Under the pieces are notes generated by a model. The model searched no databases and was not told the DNA's origin. It worked only from the letters and a program-made list of their open reading frames with translations. From assembly GCA_016210005.1 (NCBI GenBank), contig JACQVA010000013.1, forward strand, positions 1 through 46,580: a DNA stretch of 46,580 nt, in the 5' to 3' direction. How positions within the stretch are numbered: the stretch's first letter is position 1; each line of letters begins with the position of its first letter. Made by a program: the position numbers and the translations under genes. Source of the DNA: Deltaproteobacteria bacterium (GTDB lineage: Bacteria; Desulfobacterota; Binatia; HRBIN30; JACQVA1). This document shows positions 14,119 through 23,120 of this stretch, piece after piece.

Positions 14119-14502
14119 TCCTGTGGGGGTTTCCCCCGTACGGGTTCGATCCCCGTCCCCGGCATTCCCGTCCTCAAGCACTTTTCCGCGGTGAACCGGA
14201 CGTCCCTCGCTGAAGGTCTCCAGTTTTGACCCTCCGGTGGCCTCACGGCGGTACTCCGGTTCCCGGGAGTCGGCCTCCAACAGAAGCCGCAGCTGCGCTT
14301 CTGCGCGGTCCCGTACGAACTTCCCGTAGTGGCGGCTGCGGTCGATCATCACCGCGCTCGTCCCGCAGTACTCGGCGACGAACTTCGGATTGAGCCCGAC
14401 CGTCAGCGCCCTGCTGATGAACGTGTGGCGTAGAACTTCCTGGGGCGAATGCCGAGACTGCGCAGTGCCCGTTGGAAGCGCGCCGACCGGTGACGTCAGC
14501 AC
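14113..14502 (-). pseudogene. Tyrosine recombinase (integrase), C-terminal remnant
   Basis: Encodes the catalytic end of a phage-type integrase: VLRHTFISRALTVGLNPKFV, then EYCGTSAVMIDRSRHYGKFV. The RH of LRHTF matches the catalytic Arg-His region, and Tyr in HYGKF is the nucleophile. There are two extra residues (SR) before HYG relative to the usual IDRHYG. All upstream domains are gone; the PEP-utilising enzyme gene ends at 14530. The reading frame runs on into the tRNA 3' half, as is common for integrases next to their attachment site. It likely belongs to an older element integrated at the same tRNA. Confidence 0.7.
14119..14164 (+). pseudogene. 3' half of the split tRNA-Leu(UAA)
   Basis: Starts with anticodon-stem strand TCCTG, then variable arm TGGGGGTTTCCCCCGT, T arm ACGGG/CCCGT with loop TTCGATC, and acceptor strand CCCCGGC plus discriminator A. 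No CCA is encoded. It complements the 5' half at 569-607 exactly. The sequence to its left (13947-14108) is non-coding and I see nothing else in it. Confidence 0.85.
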
Positions 14503-14529
14503 GGCTCGGCTTCCTTGCGATACCGTGCC

Positions 14530-17043
14530 TCATTGCGGCGTGACCGTGCCGCGGTCGGCGTCGACGGCGACGTGCTGGCCGTTGCGCAGCCTGCGCGTGG
14601 CGCCGCTGATGCCGAAGACCGCCGGAATCCCCAACTCCCTGGCGACGACCGCGGCGTGGCACATCAAGCCGCCGACTTCCATGACAACGGCTGCGGCGCG
14701 TGGAAACAGCGGCGTCCAGCCGGGGTCAGCGAACTCCATGACGATGACGTCACCGTCGCTCATTGCCCGTGGATCGGGCTCGCGCAGGATGCGCACCGGC
14801 CCGGAGGCGGTGCCGGCCGACACGCCCGTGCCGTGCAGGCCGCCACCGTCATCATTCACGGCCGGCGCACTTTCTGTGATAACCGGCACGCCGTCGGAAC
14901 GCAGATAGTCCGGTGGCCTTTCGGCGCGGAAGCGCTCGAAGCGCGCCCGCCGCTCGGCCACACGCGCGCGCCAATCGCGGCCGCCCGAGTTGCCGGCGGT
15001 CAGCGTCTCGATCTCCGCCAGATCGAGGAAGAACACGTCGGCGCGCGCGCCCAGGTGGCCGCGCTCGGCGAAACGACCGCCAAGCTCGAGCGCGGCCTCG
15101 CGCATGCGCTGAAAGCTGAGCATGACGTAGTGCTTGGGGGCCTCGCGTAGCGGCATGTACAGTTCGACCAAGCGCGCGAGCCAGCGTAGCATCGGGCGGC
15201 GCCACCACGGAGCTGTGGCCACCGCGGTCGCCACCGCGGCGGCTCGCTCCTTCGCCAAACGATCGAGTCGCTGGCTCACTCGCTCCACCGCCGGCGATGC
15301 GAGTCCCGCCCGAACCAACTCGATGATCATGCTGGGGTCTTCTCTCCAGCGCGCGGCCCCGATGTCGAATTCCTTTGGGCCACGATGTCCGAAACGCGCC
15401 AAGAAGCCGTGCAGTTGCTCCAGCCACACGCGGCCATCCGGCTCGGCCTCGAGACGCGCGAGCAGTTCGCTGCCGGCAAGCGGATCGAGGAATATCGCCG
15501 CGAGCGGGCGGGCGGCGATGGTCAGCTCGTCGATGGCAAGCGAGATCTGCGTAGTGGGGTTGGCCGGAATCCCAGCCGCCAGTAGCCGGCTGGCTTGCGG
15601 GTAGTCGCGGAATGCGCGTAGCGCTTGATGGTATACGACGATGGCGAGGACCTCGCAGTGCAGGCCGTGCAGCGGCGCAAACTCGGCGGCACCACCGAAC
15701 TTCATCTCGCCAAGTAAACCTTGATCAGTGAGCGACGACAACGGCTGCTCGCGCTGGCGCTGCAGTGTGCGGGCGGCGAAGTCTTGGAAGTCTTGCAGCG
15801 CTCGGCGCGGGCGCAGCGCAACGGCGAAGCGCGACGCCGACACCAGGTTCGCCCGCAAGGTACTCAAAAACAGCCGCGCGCGCGGCCCCGGCAGCCGCCG
15901 CGGCCGCAGTACGCCCGCCGCCATCAGCTCTCCGCACACCGCGGCCGCCTGGGGATCGATGAGCTTCAATACCCGAGGCCGCAGCAGCGCGCCCACCACC
16001 GGCCAGCCCAGCACGCCGTTCATGTTGAAATAGATGCGGCCGTGAACCAGGTCGAGGCAGAGCAGATGGGGAAAGAGCGGCGATGACCGCGGCGTACCGA
16101 AGATCACGTCGGTGATGAGCGCGTGGATCACGTCGCGCCACAGACTCCAGGTCAGCGGCAGCAAGGGATCGGGCAGCGTCTCACGCACGTTCCAGTTGGC
16201 CCATACCGTGACCGGCCCGTCATCGACACGTTCGAAAGCGCGTTCGACCTCGAAGCACTGCGGTGAGCGGGCGGCAGTAATCGCGCGCGCCTGCAGCCAC
16301 CAAAGATCGCCGCTGCGATCCACTGCCCATTCGAGGTCCAAAGGCCGATTCAGCGCGGCAGCGTGCCGGGTCGCTTCTTTCGCTATGCGTGTTGCTTCAC
16401 TTGGTGTGATCACCGCCGCCTCAGGCGCTCCGTCCTCCCGCGTGTCCCACGTTCCCAGGCCCGAACGGTAAACGCGCCAGCGCGCCGGTTGGGCGTGTCC
16501 CGAGACCAACCGGTCGCCGCTGCCGGCTACTGCCTCGATCACCACCGCGGCGTCTCGGCCCGACGGATCGAGCGTAAAGCAGACGCCGGCTGCACGAGGC
16601 TCAACCTGCTGCTGAACCACCAAGCCGACGCCGGGGATCGGCTCCTCGCCGGCATACGCGCGCACACGCGCACTGTCTGCCGAGGCGATGCAGCACGCGG
16701 CCGCGTCGAATGCGGCTTCAACGTCGGTCACGCCCAGCACCGTCTCGAACATGCCGGCGAATGACCGCTGCGCGGAGTCCTCCCCGACGGCGGAGGAGCG
16801 CACGGCGAGCGGGCCGCGGTCAAGCAACGCGGCCGTATGGCGGCGGAAAGCCTCGCGGGTATCGTTGCTCCACTGCCGCGGGACCAACATGGTGGCCGCG
16901 ACCGCAAAGCCGGCAGGCACTTTGGCACCGGCTGCAAGCAGGCGCGCCAGGCCGCAGGCCTTGCCGCCGAAGACGGCCTCGCTCTCGGGGGCAACATCGT
17001 GCAGAGCGGTTATGCGCAAGTGATCGCCGTTCTCGGTCTCCAT
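14530..17043 (-). CDS. PEP synthase / rifampin phosphotransferase-like enzyme
   Basis: The 837-residue protein has an N-terminal ATP-grasp domain (FGGKACGLARLLAAGAKVPA, then LAVRSSAVGEDSAQRSFAGM) and a C-terminal swivelling phosphohistidine domain (EVGGLMCHAAVVARELGIPA). Between them lies a long linker domain. This order matches rifampin phosphotransferases and related PEP-synthase-like proteins, which transfer phosphate from ATP through a His. The active-site block has MCH where PEP synthases usually have TSH. ATG 17043 follows a GGAGAGG stretch and gives the expected N-terminus. The substrate cannot be told from sequence. Confidence 0.8.
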   Translation of the reverse strand: METENGDHLRITALHDVAPESEAVFGGKACGLARLLAAGAKVPAGFAVAATMLVPRQWSNDTREAFRRHTAALLDRGPLAVRSSAVGEDSAQRSFAGMFETVLGVTDVEAAFDAAACCIASADSARVRAYAGEEPIPGVGLVVQQQVEPRAAGVCFTLDPSGRDAAVVIEAVAGSGDRLVSGHAQPARWRVYRSGLGTWDTREDGAPEAAVITPSEATRIAKEATRHAAALNRPLDLEWAVDRSGDLWWLQARAITAARSPQCFEVERAFERVDDGPVTVWANWNVRETLPDPLLPLTWSLWRDVIHALITDVIFGTPRSSPLFPHLLCLDLVHGRIYFNMNGVLGWPVVGALLRPRVLKLIDPQAAAVCGELMAAGVLRPRRLPGPRARLFLSTLRANLVSASRFAVALRPRRALQDFQDFAARTLQRQREQPLSSLTDQGLLGEMKFGGAAEFAPLHGLHCEVLAIVVYHQALRAFRDYPQASRLLAAGIPANPTTQISLAIDELTIAARPLAAIFLDPLAGSELLARLEAEPDGRVWLEQLHGFLARFGHRGPKEFDIGAARWREDPSMIIELVRAGLASPAVERVSQRLDRLAKERAAAVATAVATAPWWRRPMLRWLARLVELYMPLREAPKHYVMLSFQRMREAALELGGRFAERGHLGARADVFFLDLAEIETLTAGNSGGRDWRARVAERRARFERFRAERPPDYLRSDGVPVITESAPAVNDDGGGLHGTGVSAGTASGPVRILREPDPRAMSDGDVIVMEFADPGWTPLFPRAAAVVMEVGGLMCHAAVVARELGIPAVFGISGATRRLRNGQHVAVDADRGTVTPQ

Positions 17044-17246
17044 CGGCCGGCATTGTACCTCTCCTACCCCCGCCTTGTCGCGCTGGAACTGCGGCAGCGC
17101 CAACGCGGCGCGGCCAGGCCCGGCCGCTGAGCTGTCTGGCGCCAAAGGCGGCGCGGGGAGGCGCTTTGCGAGCCTTGCTTGCGCCAGACTCCGCGCTTGT
17201 TTATGCAAGGGCGGTAGGCGTGATCTAGAGCCAACGAGGCCAGGCG

Positions 17247-17747
17247 ATGATTGCCTTCGACTATACAGGCGCGGACATTCCCGTTCGTACTGACCTTCGC
17301 GACGCACATCGGTTTATCTGGGAACATCTGCGCTCGCCGGGAACCTGGTGGACGGGCCGGCAGCGCGTGGCGATCGCGGCCGAGAGCCGCAACGCGACCG
17401 CTTGCACGCTGTGTCACGAGCGCAAGGCGGCTTTGTCGCCGAATGCTGTCAGCGGCAGCCACGACACGCTCGGCGAGCACGGCGCACGTCTGATCGCGTT
17501 TACGGAAGCGGTGATGAGTAACAGTGAAGCGGCCATCGCCCGCGAACGCGCCGCGCTCAGAGGCGTACTCTCGGCGGCAAGCTTCGTTGACGTGGCTGCG
17601 ATCATTGGAGCGTTCAACGTCGCGGATCGTGTCGCCGACGCGACCGGGATCGCGCTCGACCCCATGCTCGAAGGCATGAGCGTGGAGCTGCGGCGCGAGT
17701 TGAACTTGGCGCGTTTCGCCTCCTCCGCCAACACTCCGGGAGCGTAG
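17247..17747 (+). CDS. Hypothetical protein, possible AhpD-like
   Basis: The 166-residue protein is predicted soluble and mostly helical. A CxxC pair occurs in TACTLCHERKAALS within WWTGRQRVAIAAESRNATAC, reminiscent of alkylhydroperoxidase D-like proteins. The CxxCxxxH pattern of true AhpD is not kept, because His directly follows the second Cys. The C-terminal half (VDVAAIIGAFNVADRVADAT) has no features I recognise. It is divergent from the PEP-utilising enzyme, with 203 bp between the two starts, and lies 59 bp before the molybdopterin oxidoreductase, so it may be transcribed with that gene. Confidence 0.6.
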   Translation: MIAFDYTGADIPVRTDLRDAHRFIWEHLRSPGTWWTGRQRVAIAAESRNATACTLCHERKAALSPNAVSGSHDTLGEHGARLIAFTEAVMSNSEAAIARERAALRGVLSAASFVDVAAIIGAFNVADRVADATGIALDPMLEGMSVELRRELNLARFASSANTPGA

Positions 17748-17806
17748 CAGTTGACTCCTACGGTTGCGGCAGCGAGGACGTGGAGCGCCCACAGAAGGGG
17801 AAAGAA

Positions 17807-19999
17807 ATGGCAAACCCGAGCAACGGCGGCTGGCAGAGCACCGCGTGCGCGCTCTGCGCGACCAACTGCGGCTTGCAAGTGCAGGTCGAAAATAACCGCA
17901 TCACCAAGGTCCGTGGCGACAAGAGTAACCCGTTCAGCCAGGGCTACACGTGCAGCAAGGGCCTCACCATCGGCAAGCTCGTGGACCACAAGCAGCGCCT
18001 GACCACACCTCTCAAACGGATGCCCGACGGCAGTTACGCACCGATCCCATGGCCGCAAGCGCTGTCGGAGATCGCGGCCAAGCTCGGCGACGTCGTCTCG
18101 CAGCACGGTGCGGAAGCCGTCGCGCTGCTGGGCGGGGGCGGACAAGCCAACCATCTGGACTTTCTCTACGCCGTCGGCTTCCTCCACCTGCTGGGTTCGC
18201 GCCGCCACTTCCACGTCCTGGCGCAGGAGTTCACCCAGAAGTACTTGGTCAACGGGCTGGTATTCGGCAGCGAGGGCCTCGACTACGAAGAGAACTGGCA
18301 CCGCTCCGAGGTGATGCTGGTGATGGGCTCGAACCCGTGGATGAGCCACGGCTTCCAGCAGGCGCGGGTTGTCATCCGAGCGCTTGCGAATGATCCGCAA
18401 CGTACGCTGATCGTGGTCGACCCGCGACGCCATGAGACCGCCGAGAAGGCCGACGTCTATCTGCAGATTCGCCCGGGCACGGACCTCTACTTCCTGTTGG
18501 GCATGCTCAACGCGGTCGTCGAGGAAGGACTGGTTGACGACGCCTTCGTCGCCGCCCACGCGCACGGCTGGGAGGAGGCCCGGTTCGTCGCCAACCTGGT
18601 CACCCCGGGTGTGGCAGCCAAACTCTGTGACCTCGAGGAGGAAGACATCCGCGCCGTGGCGCGGCGCTTCGCCACCGCCAAGAGCGCGAGCATCCGCACT
18701 CACCTCGGCATCTGCCACGGCAAACACATGGTGGAGAACTGCTACCTGATCACGCTCCTGCACGTTATCACCGGCAACATGTGCACGGCCGACGGGGCGC
18801 ACTTCCCGGTGACCTTGTTCACCGGGGCCGGGGTGTTCCGCGAGGACCAGCCGTCGCAGAAGGCGCGCACGCGCGTGGCCGGGATTGCGGCCATTCGCGG
18901 CTTCTTTCCGCCGAATGCCCTGGCGGAAGAGGTCTTGGAGGCCGGCGCGGCGCGCGTGCGCGCACTGATAGTGGAGGCCAGCAACCCGATCTGCTCGTAT
19001 GCCGACGCGCCGAAGATGACCGAAGCATTCGAGCAGCTCGACCTGCTCGTGGTCGTCGACCCGGCGATGACCGAGACGGCGCGGCTGGCGCATTACGTCC
19101 TGCCGGTTCCGAGCGGCTACGAGAAGTGGGAAGCGGCCACCTTTGCCAAGGGTCACCCGGAGGTCTACTTCCACCTGCGGCCGCCGGTGGCGCAACCACC
19201 GCCGGAGGCCAAGCAGGAGTGCGTCATCTTCTACGAGCTCGCCAAGGCCATGGGCCTCGACTATCGCTCCAACCCCGCCTTCGCCGCCCTGGAAGCGGCA
19301 ATCGCCGCGGGAGATCCGGCACCGGTCCTGACTATCATCAGGGGGTTGTGCACGATGTTCGCGATGACCCGGCAGCAGGAGCTGCTCGCGGCCGGTACTA
19401 TCAGTGACGGCGGCAATCCTGCCGATGAGGTCTTCCAGAAGCTGCTCGATCACCCCGAAGGAGTCATGCTGTGTCAGGTGGACCCGGAACGGAACTGGGA
19501 GCAGGTGCGAACGGCCGATCATAAGGCCGTGCTCAACCCGCCGGTGATCCTCGACCTGTTCCGCCGCCTCGCGATTCCTGCCGATACCGACTTCCGCAGG
19601 AATCCGGCTTATCCCTTCGTCCTGCAGACCGGGGAGCGTACCGATTACAACGCCAACACCGTGCACCGCGACCCCAGCTGGCGCAAGAAGCAGCACGACA
19701 GCTATCTCAGGATGCACCAGTCGCTGGCGGCGGAGCTCGGTGTCGCCAACGGCGAGCCGGTTCGTCTGGTTACCGAGTACGCCGAGGCGTTGGTGCCGGC
19801 GCTGGTCACGGACGACATCTATCCTGGCAACCTCAGCATGCCGCACGGCTACGGCCTGCTCTGGGAGAACGAAAAGACCGGCCGGCTCGAGCCGGTCGGC
19901 ACCAACCCACAGAAACTCGTCAGCGCTCAACACCGCGACTCACTGACTGGGATCCCGCTGCATAAATACATCCCGGCCACGGTCAAGAAGGTGCGTTGA
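17807..19999 (+). CDS. Molybdopterin-dependent oxidoreductase (DMSO reductase family)
   Basis: The 730-residue enzyme begins with a [4Fe-4S] motif: Cys residues in TACALCATNCGLQVQVENN and GYTCSKG, spaced C-x2-C-x3-C-x(n)-C. Molybdopterin oxidoreductase features follow (VMLVMGSNPWMSHGFQQARV, IVVDPRRHETAEKADVYLQI, THLGICHGKHMVENCYL). The C-terminal MPT-binding domain is NLSMPHGYGLLWENEKTGRL. There is no Tat signal, so it should be cytoplasmic. ATG 17807 is preferred over 17780 because AAGGGGAAAG lies just upstream. No partner subunits are adjacent, so the redox substrate is unknown. Confidence 0.85.
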   Translation: MANPSNGGWQSTACALCATNCGLQVQVENNRITKVRGDKSNPFSQGYTCSKGLTIGKLVDHKQRLTTPLKRMPDGSYAPIPWPQALSEIAAKLGDVVSQHGAEAVALLGGGGQANHLDFLYAVGFLHLLGSRRHFHVLAQEFTQKYLVNGLVFGSEGLDYEENWHRSEVMLVMGSNPWMSHGFQQARVVIRALANDPQRTLIVVDPRRHETAEKADVYLQIRPGTDLYFLLGMLNAVVEEGLVDDAFVAAHAHGWEEARFVANLVTPGVAAKLCDLEEEDIRAVARRFATAKSASIRTHLGICHGKHMVENCYLITLLHVITGNMCTADGAHFPVTLFTGAGVFREDQPSQKARTRVAGIAAIRGFFPPNALAEEVLEAGAARVRALIVEASNPICSYADAPKMTEAFEQLDLLVVVDPAMTETARLAHYVLPVPSGYEKWEAATFAKGHPEVYFHLRPPVAQPPPEAKQECVIFYELAKAMGLDYRSNPAFAALEAAIAAGDPAPVLTIIRGLCTMFAMTRQQELLAAGTISDGGNPADEVFQKLLDHPEGVMLCQVDPERNWEQVRTADHKAVLNPPVILDLFRRLAIPADTDFRRNPAYPFVLQTGERTDYNANTVHRDPSWRKKQHDSYLRMHQSLAAELGVANGEPVRLVTEYAEALVPALVTDDIYPGNLSMPHGYGLLWENEKTGRLEPVGTNPQKLVSAQHRDSLTGIPLHKYIPATVKKVR

Positions 20000-20155
20000 G
20001 CGGCGGCCAACTCCTGGCGGGAAGGATCTGCGGTTTCTGGGGGCGTCGCTGGCGTGTCTTGGCTCCGCGCCAGCGCTGTGCTTGAATAGCGCCGGTGGTA
20101 GGGACGGGCGCGGTGCGGTGTCGATCCGGTGCAACACGTTGAACCCCTCTATACA

Positions 20156-21307
20156 ATGAACTCGCTCCGCCCATGCTTTCGGGGCTTTGCCCTGACGATT
20201 GTCGTTGCGGTCGCCCTCGCCGGCGGCGCCGCGTTGGCGCGGGAATGGAAGGAAGAGGATTTCCTCCACAAGACCGGCGGTACGCACTTCATGGTGGTGG
20301 CCGGAAGGGACTGGCGAACTGCGCAATCGGTGGTCGGCAGCACACGCTTCTATCAGGTGCAACGGGGCGACACCTTTCTCGACCTCGCTCGCTACTATGG
20401 CTTGGGATACAACGAACTCGTCGAGGCCAATCCCGGCGTCGATGTATGGGTGCCGCCGGCGGGACAGATCATCTTGCTGCCGACGGAGTACATCATCCCT
20501 GAGGTCGAGCCCCGCGGGGTGGTGGTCAACATCCCCGAGATGCGATTGTATTATTTCCACCCGCGCCATGACGAGCAGGCGCCGTTGCTGGTGACAACGT
20601 ACCCGGTCGGCCTCGGCCGCGACGACTGGAAGACGCCGCAGGGCCGCTTCAAGGTGCGCGGCAAGACGGTCAATCCGACCTGGGTCCTGCCCGAGTCCAT
20701 CCGCGCCGAACATCGCCGCGACGGCAAGCCGGCACCGCCTTTCATCGCCGGCGGCTCTCCCGACAATCCTCTGGGCAAGTATCGCGTCGAGTTGACCCTG
20801 CCCCTCTATGGCATCCACGGCACGAACATCCCGTGGGGCGTCGGCATGCAGGTGAGCCACGGCTGTATCCGGTTGTACCCGGAGGATATCGAGCAGTTGT
20901 TTCCTGTGATCTCGATCGGTGATGCCGGCGAGTTCGTCTATCAGCCGGTGAAGATCGGCGCCCGCAACGGCGAGATCTACGCCGAAATCCACAAGGACAT
21001 TTACGAGTACACGCCCGGGCCGTATCGCGAGGCCCAGCGACTGCTGCAGAAATTCGGCTGGGCCGATCGGATTGACGACCAGCGTCTGCGCCGGGCCATC
21101 GCCGAGCAATCGGGCGTGCCGATGTTGATTTCGCGTGATGCCGGCAGCGAGTCCGTGATCGAAGAACGTTTCCGTCCCCGCACCGGCCAGGCCGGTCCGC
21201 GCGGTGGCCGAACGCAGTCGGGAACCGCGCCGAATCACAAGGGTCGCACCGAAGCCGCGCCTCATAGTGCGGCTGATACCCCGCTGGTTGATGAGGCTCT
21301 GAACTAG
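20156..21307 (+). CDS. L,D-transpeptidase with LysM domain
   Basis: The 383-residue exported protein has a signal peptide (ALTIVVAVALAGGAALA), a LysM peptidoglycan-binding motif (FYQVQRGDTFLDLARYYGLG, then YNELVEANPGVDVWVP) and a YkuD catalytic domain. The active-site block is IHGTNIPWGVGM followed by SHGCIRLYPED, with the catalytic Cys in SHGC. Family members form 3-3 crosslinks or attach lipoprotein to peptidoglycan in the periplasm. The C-terminal 60 residues are basic and low-complexity. ATG 20156 is chosen because it starts the signal peptide; a GTG at 20129 is possible. Confidence 0.9.
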   Translation: MNSLRPCFRGFALTIVVAVALAGGAALAREWKEEDFLHKTGGTHFMVVAGRDWRTAQSVVGSTRFYQVQRGDTFLDLARYYGLGYNELVEANPGVDVWVPPAGQIILLPTEYIIPEVEPRGVVVNIPEMRLYYFHPRHDEQAPLLVTTYPVGLGRDDWKTPQGRFKVRGKTVNPTWVLPESIRAEHRRDGKPAPPFIAGGSPDNPLGKYRVELTLPLYGIHGTNIPWGVGMQVSHGCIRLYPEDIEQLFPVISIGDAGEFVYQPVKIGARNGEIYAEIHKDIYEYTPGPYREAQRLLQKFGWADRIDDQRLRRAIAEQSGVPMLISRDAGSESVIEERFRPRTGQAGPRGGRTQSGTAPNHKGRTEAAPHSAADTPLVDEALN

Positions 21308-21425
21308 CCGCGGAATCGCGCACCCACCTCCATCCCCGATCTTCTTCCGCCGCCCTTGACGCTGTTTCCGCTGAGGGGAGTTATCCCACTATCTTCGGCA
21401 CCGCGCGTGAAGCCATGAAATGAAA

Positions 21426-21497
21426 GGCGGCGAGCGGATTCGAACCGCTGCATCGAGGTTTTGCAGACCTCTCCCTTAACCACTTGGGTACGCCGCC
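21426..21497 (-). tRNA. tRNA-Cys(GCA)
   Basis: On the minus strand: acceptor arms GGCGGCG and CGCCGCC, anticodon stem AGGTC/ACCTC-like pairing around loop CTGCAAA (anticodon GCA), T arm with GGTTCGAATCC, 72 nt in length. No CCA is encoded. Confidence 0.93.
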
Positions 21498-21608
21498 GCG
21501 CCATGGTCTGCTAACACACGGTCTGCACCCGCGCAACACTGCTCCGGCCGCCACGAATGCGCGCGAGCTAATTGACAGAGCGCGTCCGACACCAGTAAAG
21601 AGCCGGCC

Positions 21609-22409
21609 ATGAGTACCACTACGGCACCGTGCCGCTGGGCACTACAACTGCCCGTGCTCGCCTGCTTGGCGCTGATGGGCTGCCGCCTGATCGGCTGCGG
21701 CGAGCCGTCCGAGGACTCGGGCGACGAGTCGAAGAGGCCGGTTGTTGCCGAGCGCTTGGTAGCCCCGACCGCGGGCGGCGCCGGGGTGGTGGTGGCGCCA
21801 AAGGCAGAGCCGTTCGAGGCCGACGATGACGGCGAGGATAGCCCGGAGGAACTCCGCTTCGAGGCCGAGGCCGCGCCGGAATCTGGCGGCGCGCCGCTAG
21901 ATGTAGCCTTCACGCTGACGATCGAAAATCCCAGGCCAGGGCTGACGGTGCGTTGGGATTTCGGCGACGGCAGCGCCCCGGTCGGTATCAGAAACCCATC
22001 GCACATCTATCGTGACCCGGGTGAGTACACCGCCATCCTCACCATCACGGCACCGGGGGTCGAGGAAACTCGCGAATTCAACATCGAGGTAGCCGAGGAA
22101 GCTTTCGACATCGATATCGAGGTCGATCCCGACATCGGCAAGGCGCCGTTGTTGTCACACTTCACCGGCGTGGTCCCTGAAGAGATCGAGAACGATGTCA
22201 CCTACGAGTGGAATTTCGGGGACGGCGCGCAAGCGACCGGCAAGGTTACCGAGCACGTCTACCGCGAGCCGGGCACCTACAACGTGAAACTTACCGTCAC
22301 TCACACCAACGGCCAGCACGGCACGCGCGAGGTGGAAATCCAAGTCGACGAGCCCGACGACAGTGACGATGAGAACTCGCCGGACGAGGACGCTGAGGAC
22401 TTAGGCTGA
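21609..22409 (+). CDS. PKD-domain lipoprotein (two PKD repeats)
   Basis: The 266-residue protein has a lipoprotein signal (LACLALMGC lipobox). A low-complexity acidic linker follows, then two PKD-type beta-sandwich repeats, each with the signature WDFGDGSAPV or WNFGDGAQAT. The second half of each repeat reads HIYRDPGEYTAILTIT or HVYREPGTYNVKLTVT. The tail is very acidic (DEPDDSDDENSPDEDAEDLG). PKD domains usually mediate protein or carbohydrate contacts on the cell surface. It is followed 77 bp later by a second PKD lipoprotein gene of similar build, probably a duplication. Confidence 0.8.
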   Translation: MSTTTAPCRWALQLPVLACLALMGCRLIGCGEPSEDSGDESKRPVVAERLVAPTAGGAGVVVAPKAEPFEADDDGEDSPEELRFEAEAAPESGGAPLDVAFTLTIENPRPGLTVRWDFGDGSAPVGIRNPSHIYRDPGEYTAILTITAPGVEETREFNIEVAEEAFDIDIEVDPDIGKAPLLSHFTGVVPEEIENDVTYEWNFGDGAQATGKVTEHVYREPGTYNVKLTVTHTNGQHGTREVEIQVDEPDDSDDENSPDEDAEDLG

Positions 22410-22486
22410 CCTCAGCCCATCAACCGAAGCAACCCCAAGCGGCTCAGGGTTGACGGCCCCATCACACGCCGCTAGAAGTTGTCGCC

Positions 22487-22918
22487 ATGTCACGTACCGG
22501 CAATTTGCTGATGGTTGTAGCCGCCAGCACAGCGGCGTTGTTGGTGGCCTCGTGCCGCTCTTGTACCGAGGCTCCTCCCCCGCGGCGCGCTCGGCCGATC
22601 GAGGGCAAGCTGCCTCCCGCTCCGCGCGCCGTAGCCGAGCCCACTGCCACGCAAGAGCCGGCCCGCTGCGCCGTCATAGCGATGCCCGAGCTTATCGAGG
22701 GCGGCGCGCCGTTCCGGGTCGAGTTGCCCGCCGAAGGCGGCTGCACCGATGGCCCGGCCAGCTTCGAGTGGGATTTCGGCGACGGCAGCGCGCGGGTCAA
22801 GCAGCAGAGCCCGACCCATGTGTACGAAAAGCCCGGTGAGTACACGGCGAAGGTCACGATCAGCGATCCCGAGGGGCGCACTGATTCCGATCGGGTGACG
22901 ATTACGGTCACCCCGTAG
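22487..22918 (+). CDS. PKD-domain lipoprotein (single repeat)
   Basis: The 143-residue protein has a lipoprotein signal peptide (AASTAALLVASC) and a Pro-rich spacer. One PKD repeat follows, with FEWDFGDGSARV and HVYEKPGEYTAKVTISDPEG. It appears to be a shorter sister of the preceding gene. It likely sits on the outer membrane surface; no enzymatic function is visible. Confidence 0.78.
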   Translation: MSRTGNLLMVVAASTAALLVASCRSCTEAPPPRRARPIEGKLPPAPRAVAEPTATQEPARCAVIAMPELIEGGAPFRVELPAEGGCTDGPASFEWDFGDGSARVKQQSPTHVYEKPGEYTAKVTISDPEGRTDSDRVTITVTP

Positions 22919-22984
22919 AGAGCGCCATTTGGCGCGCAGGGTGCTTTGACAGCGCCGCTAACCTTCGCTACATTCCGAGCGTAT

Positions 22985-23058
22985 GCGGGCGTAGCTCAGC
23001 TGGCTAGAGCGCAACCTTGCCAAGGTTGAAGTCGCCGGTTCGAACCCGGTCGCCCGCT
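22985..23058 (+). tRNA. tRNA-Gly(GCC)
   Basis: Acceptor arms GCGGGCG and CGCCCGC, D arm GCTC/GAGC, anticodon stem CAACC/GGTTG around loop TTGCCAA (anticodon GCC), and T arm CCGG-TTCGAAC-CCGG. U73 is the usual discriminator of bacterial tRNA-Gly. No CCA is encoded. Confidence 0.95.
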
Positions 23059-23064
23059 TTCAAC

Positions 23065-23100
23065 GCAAACGGCCCGAGTAACTTTCCTCGGGCCGTTTGC
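23065..23100. terminator. Bidirectional terminator hairpin
   Basis: GCAAACGGCCCGAG (23065-23078) and CTCGGGCCGTTTGC (23087-23100) form a perfect 14-bp stem with an 8-nt loop. The hairpin lies between tRNA-Gly (plus) and the end of the enoyl-CoA hydratase gene (minus), so it can stop transcription from both sides. T-rich stretches are short on each side. Confidence 0.8.
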
Positions 23101-23120
23101 TTTCGCAGGACGCCGGCAGC

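Noticed and set aside
17414-19933. An 839-residue minus-strand open frame opposite the molybdopterin oxidoreductase gene
   Set aside because: The opposite strand encodes a clear enzyme with iron-sulfur and molybdopterin motifs. The minus frame is Arg- and Val-rich, has no domain, and arises because stop codons are rare in GC-rich antisense.
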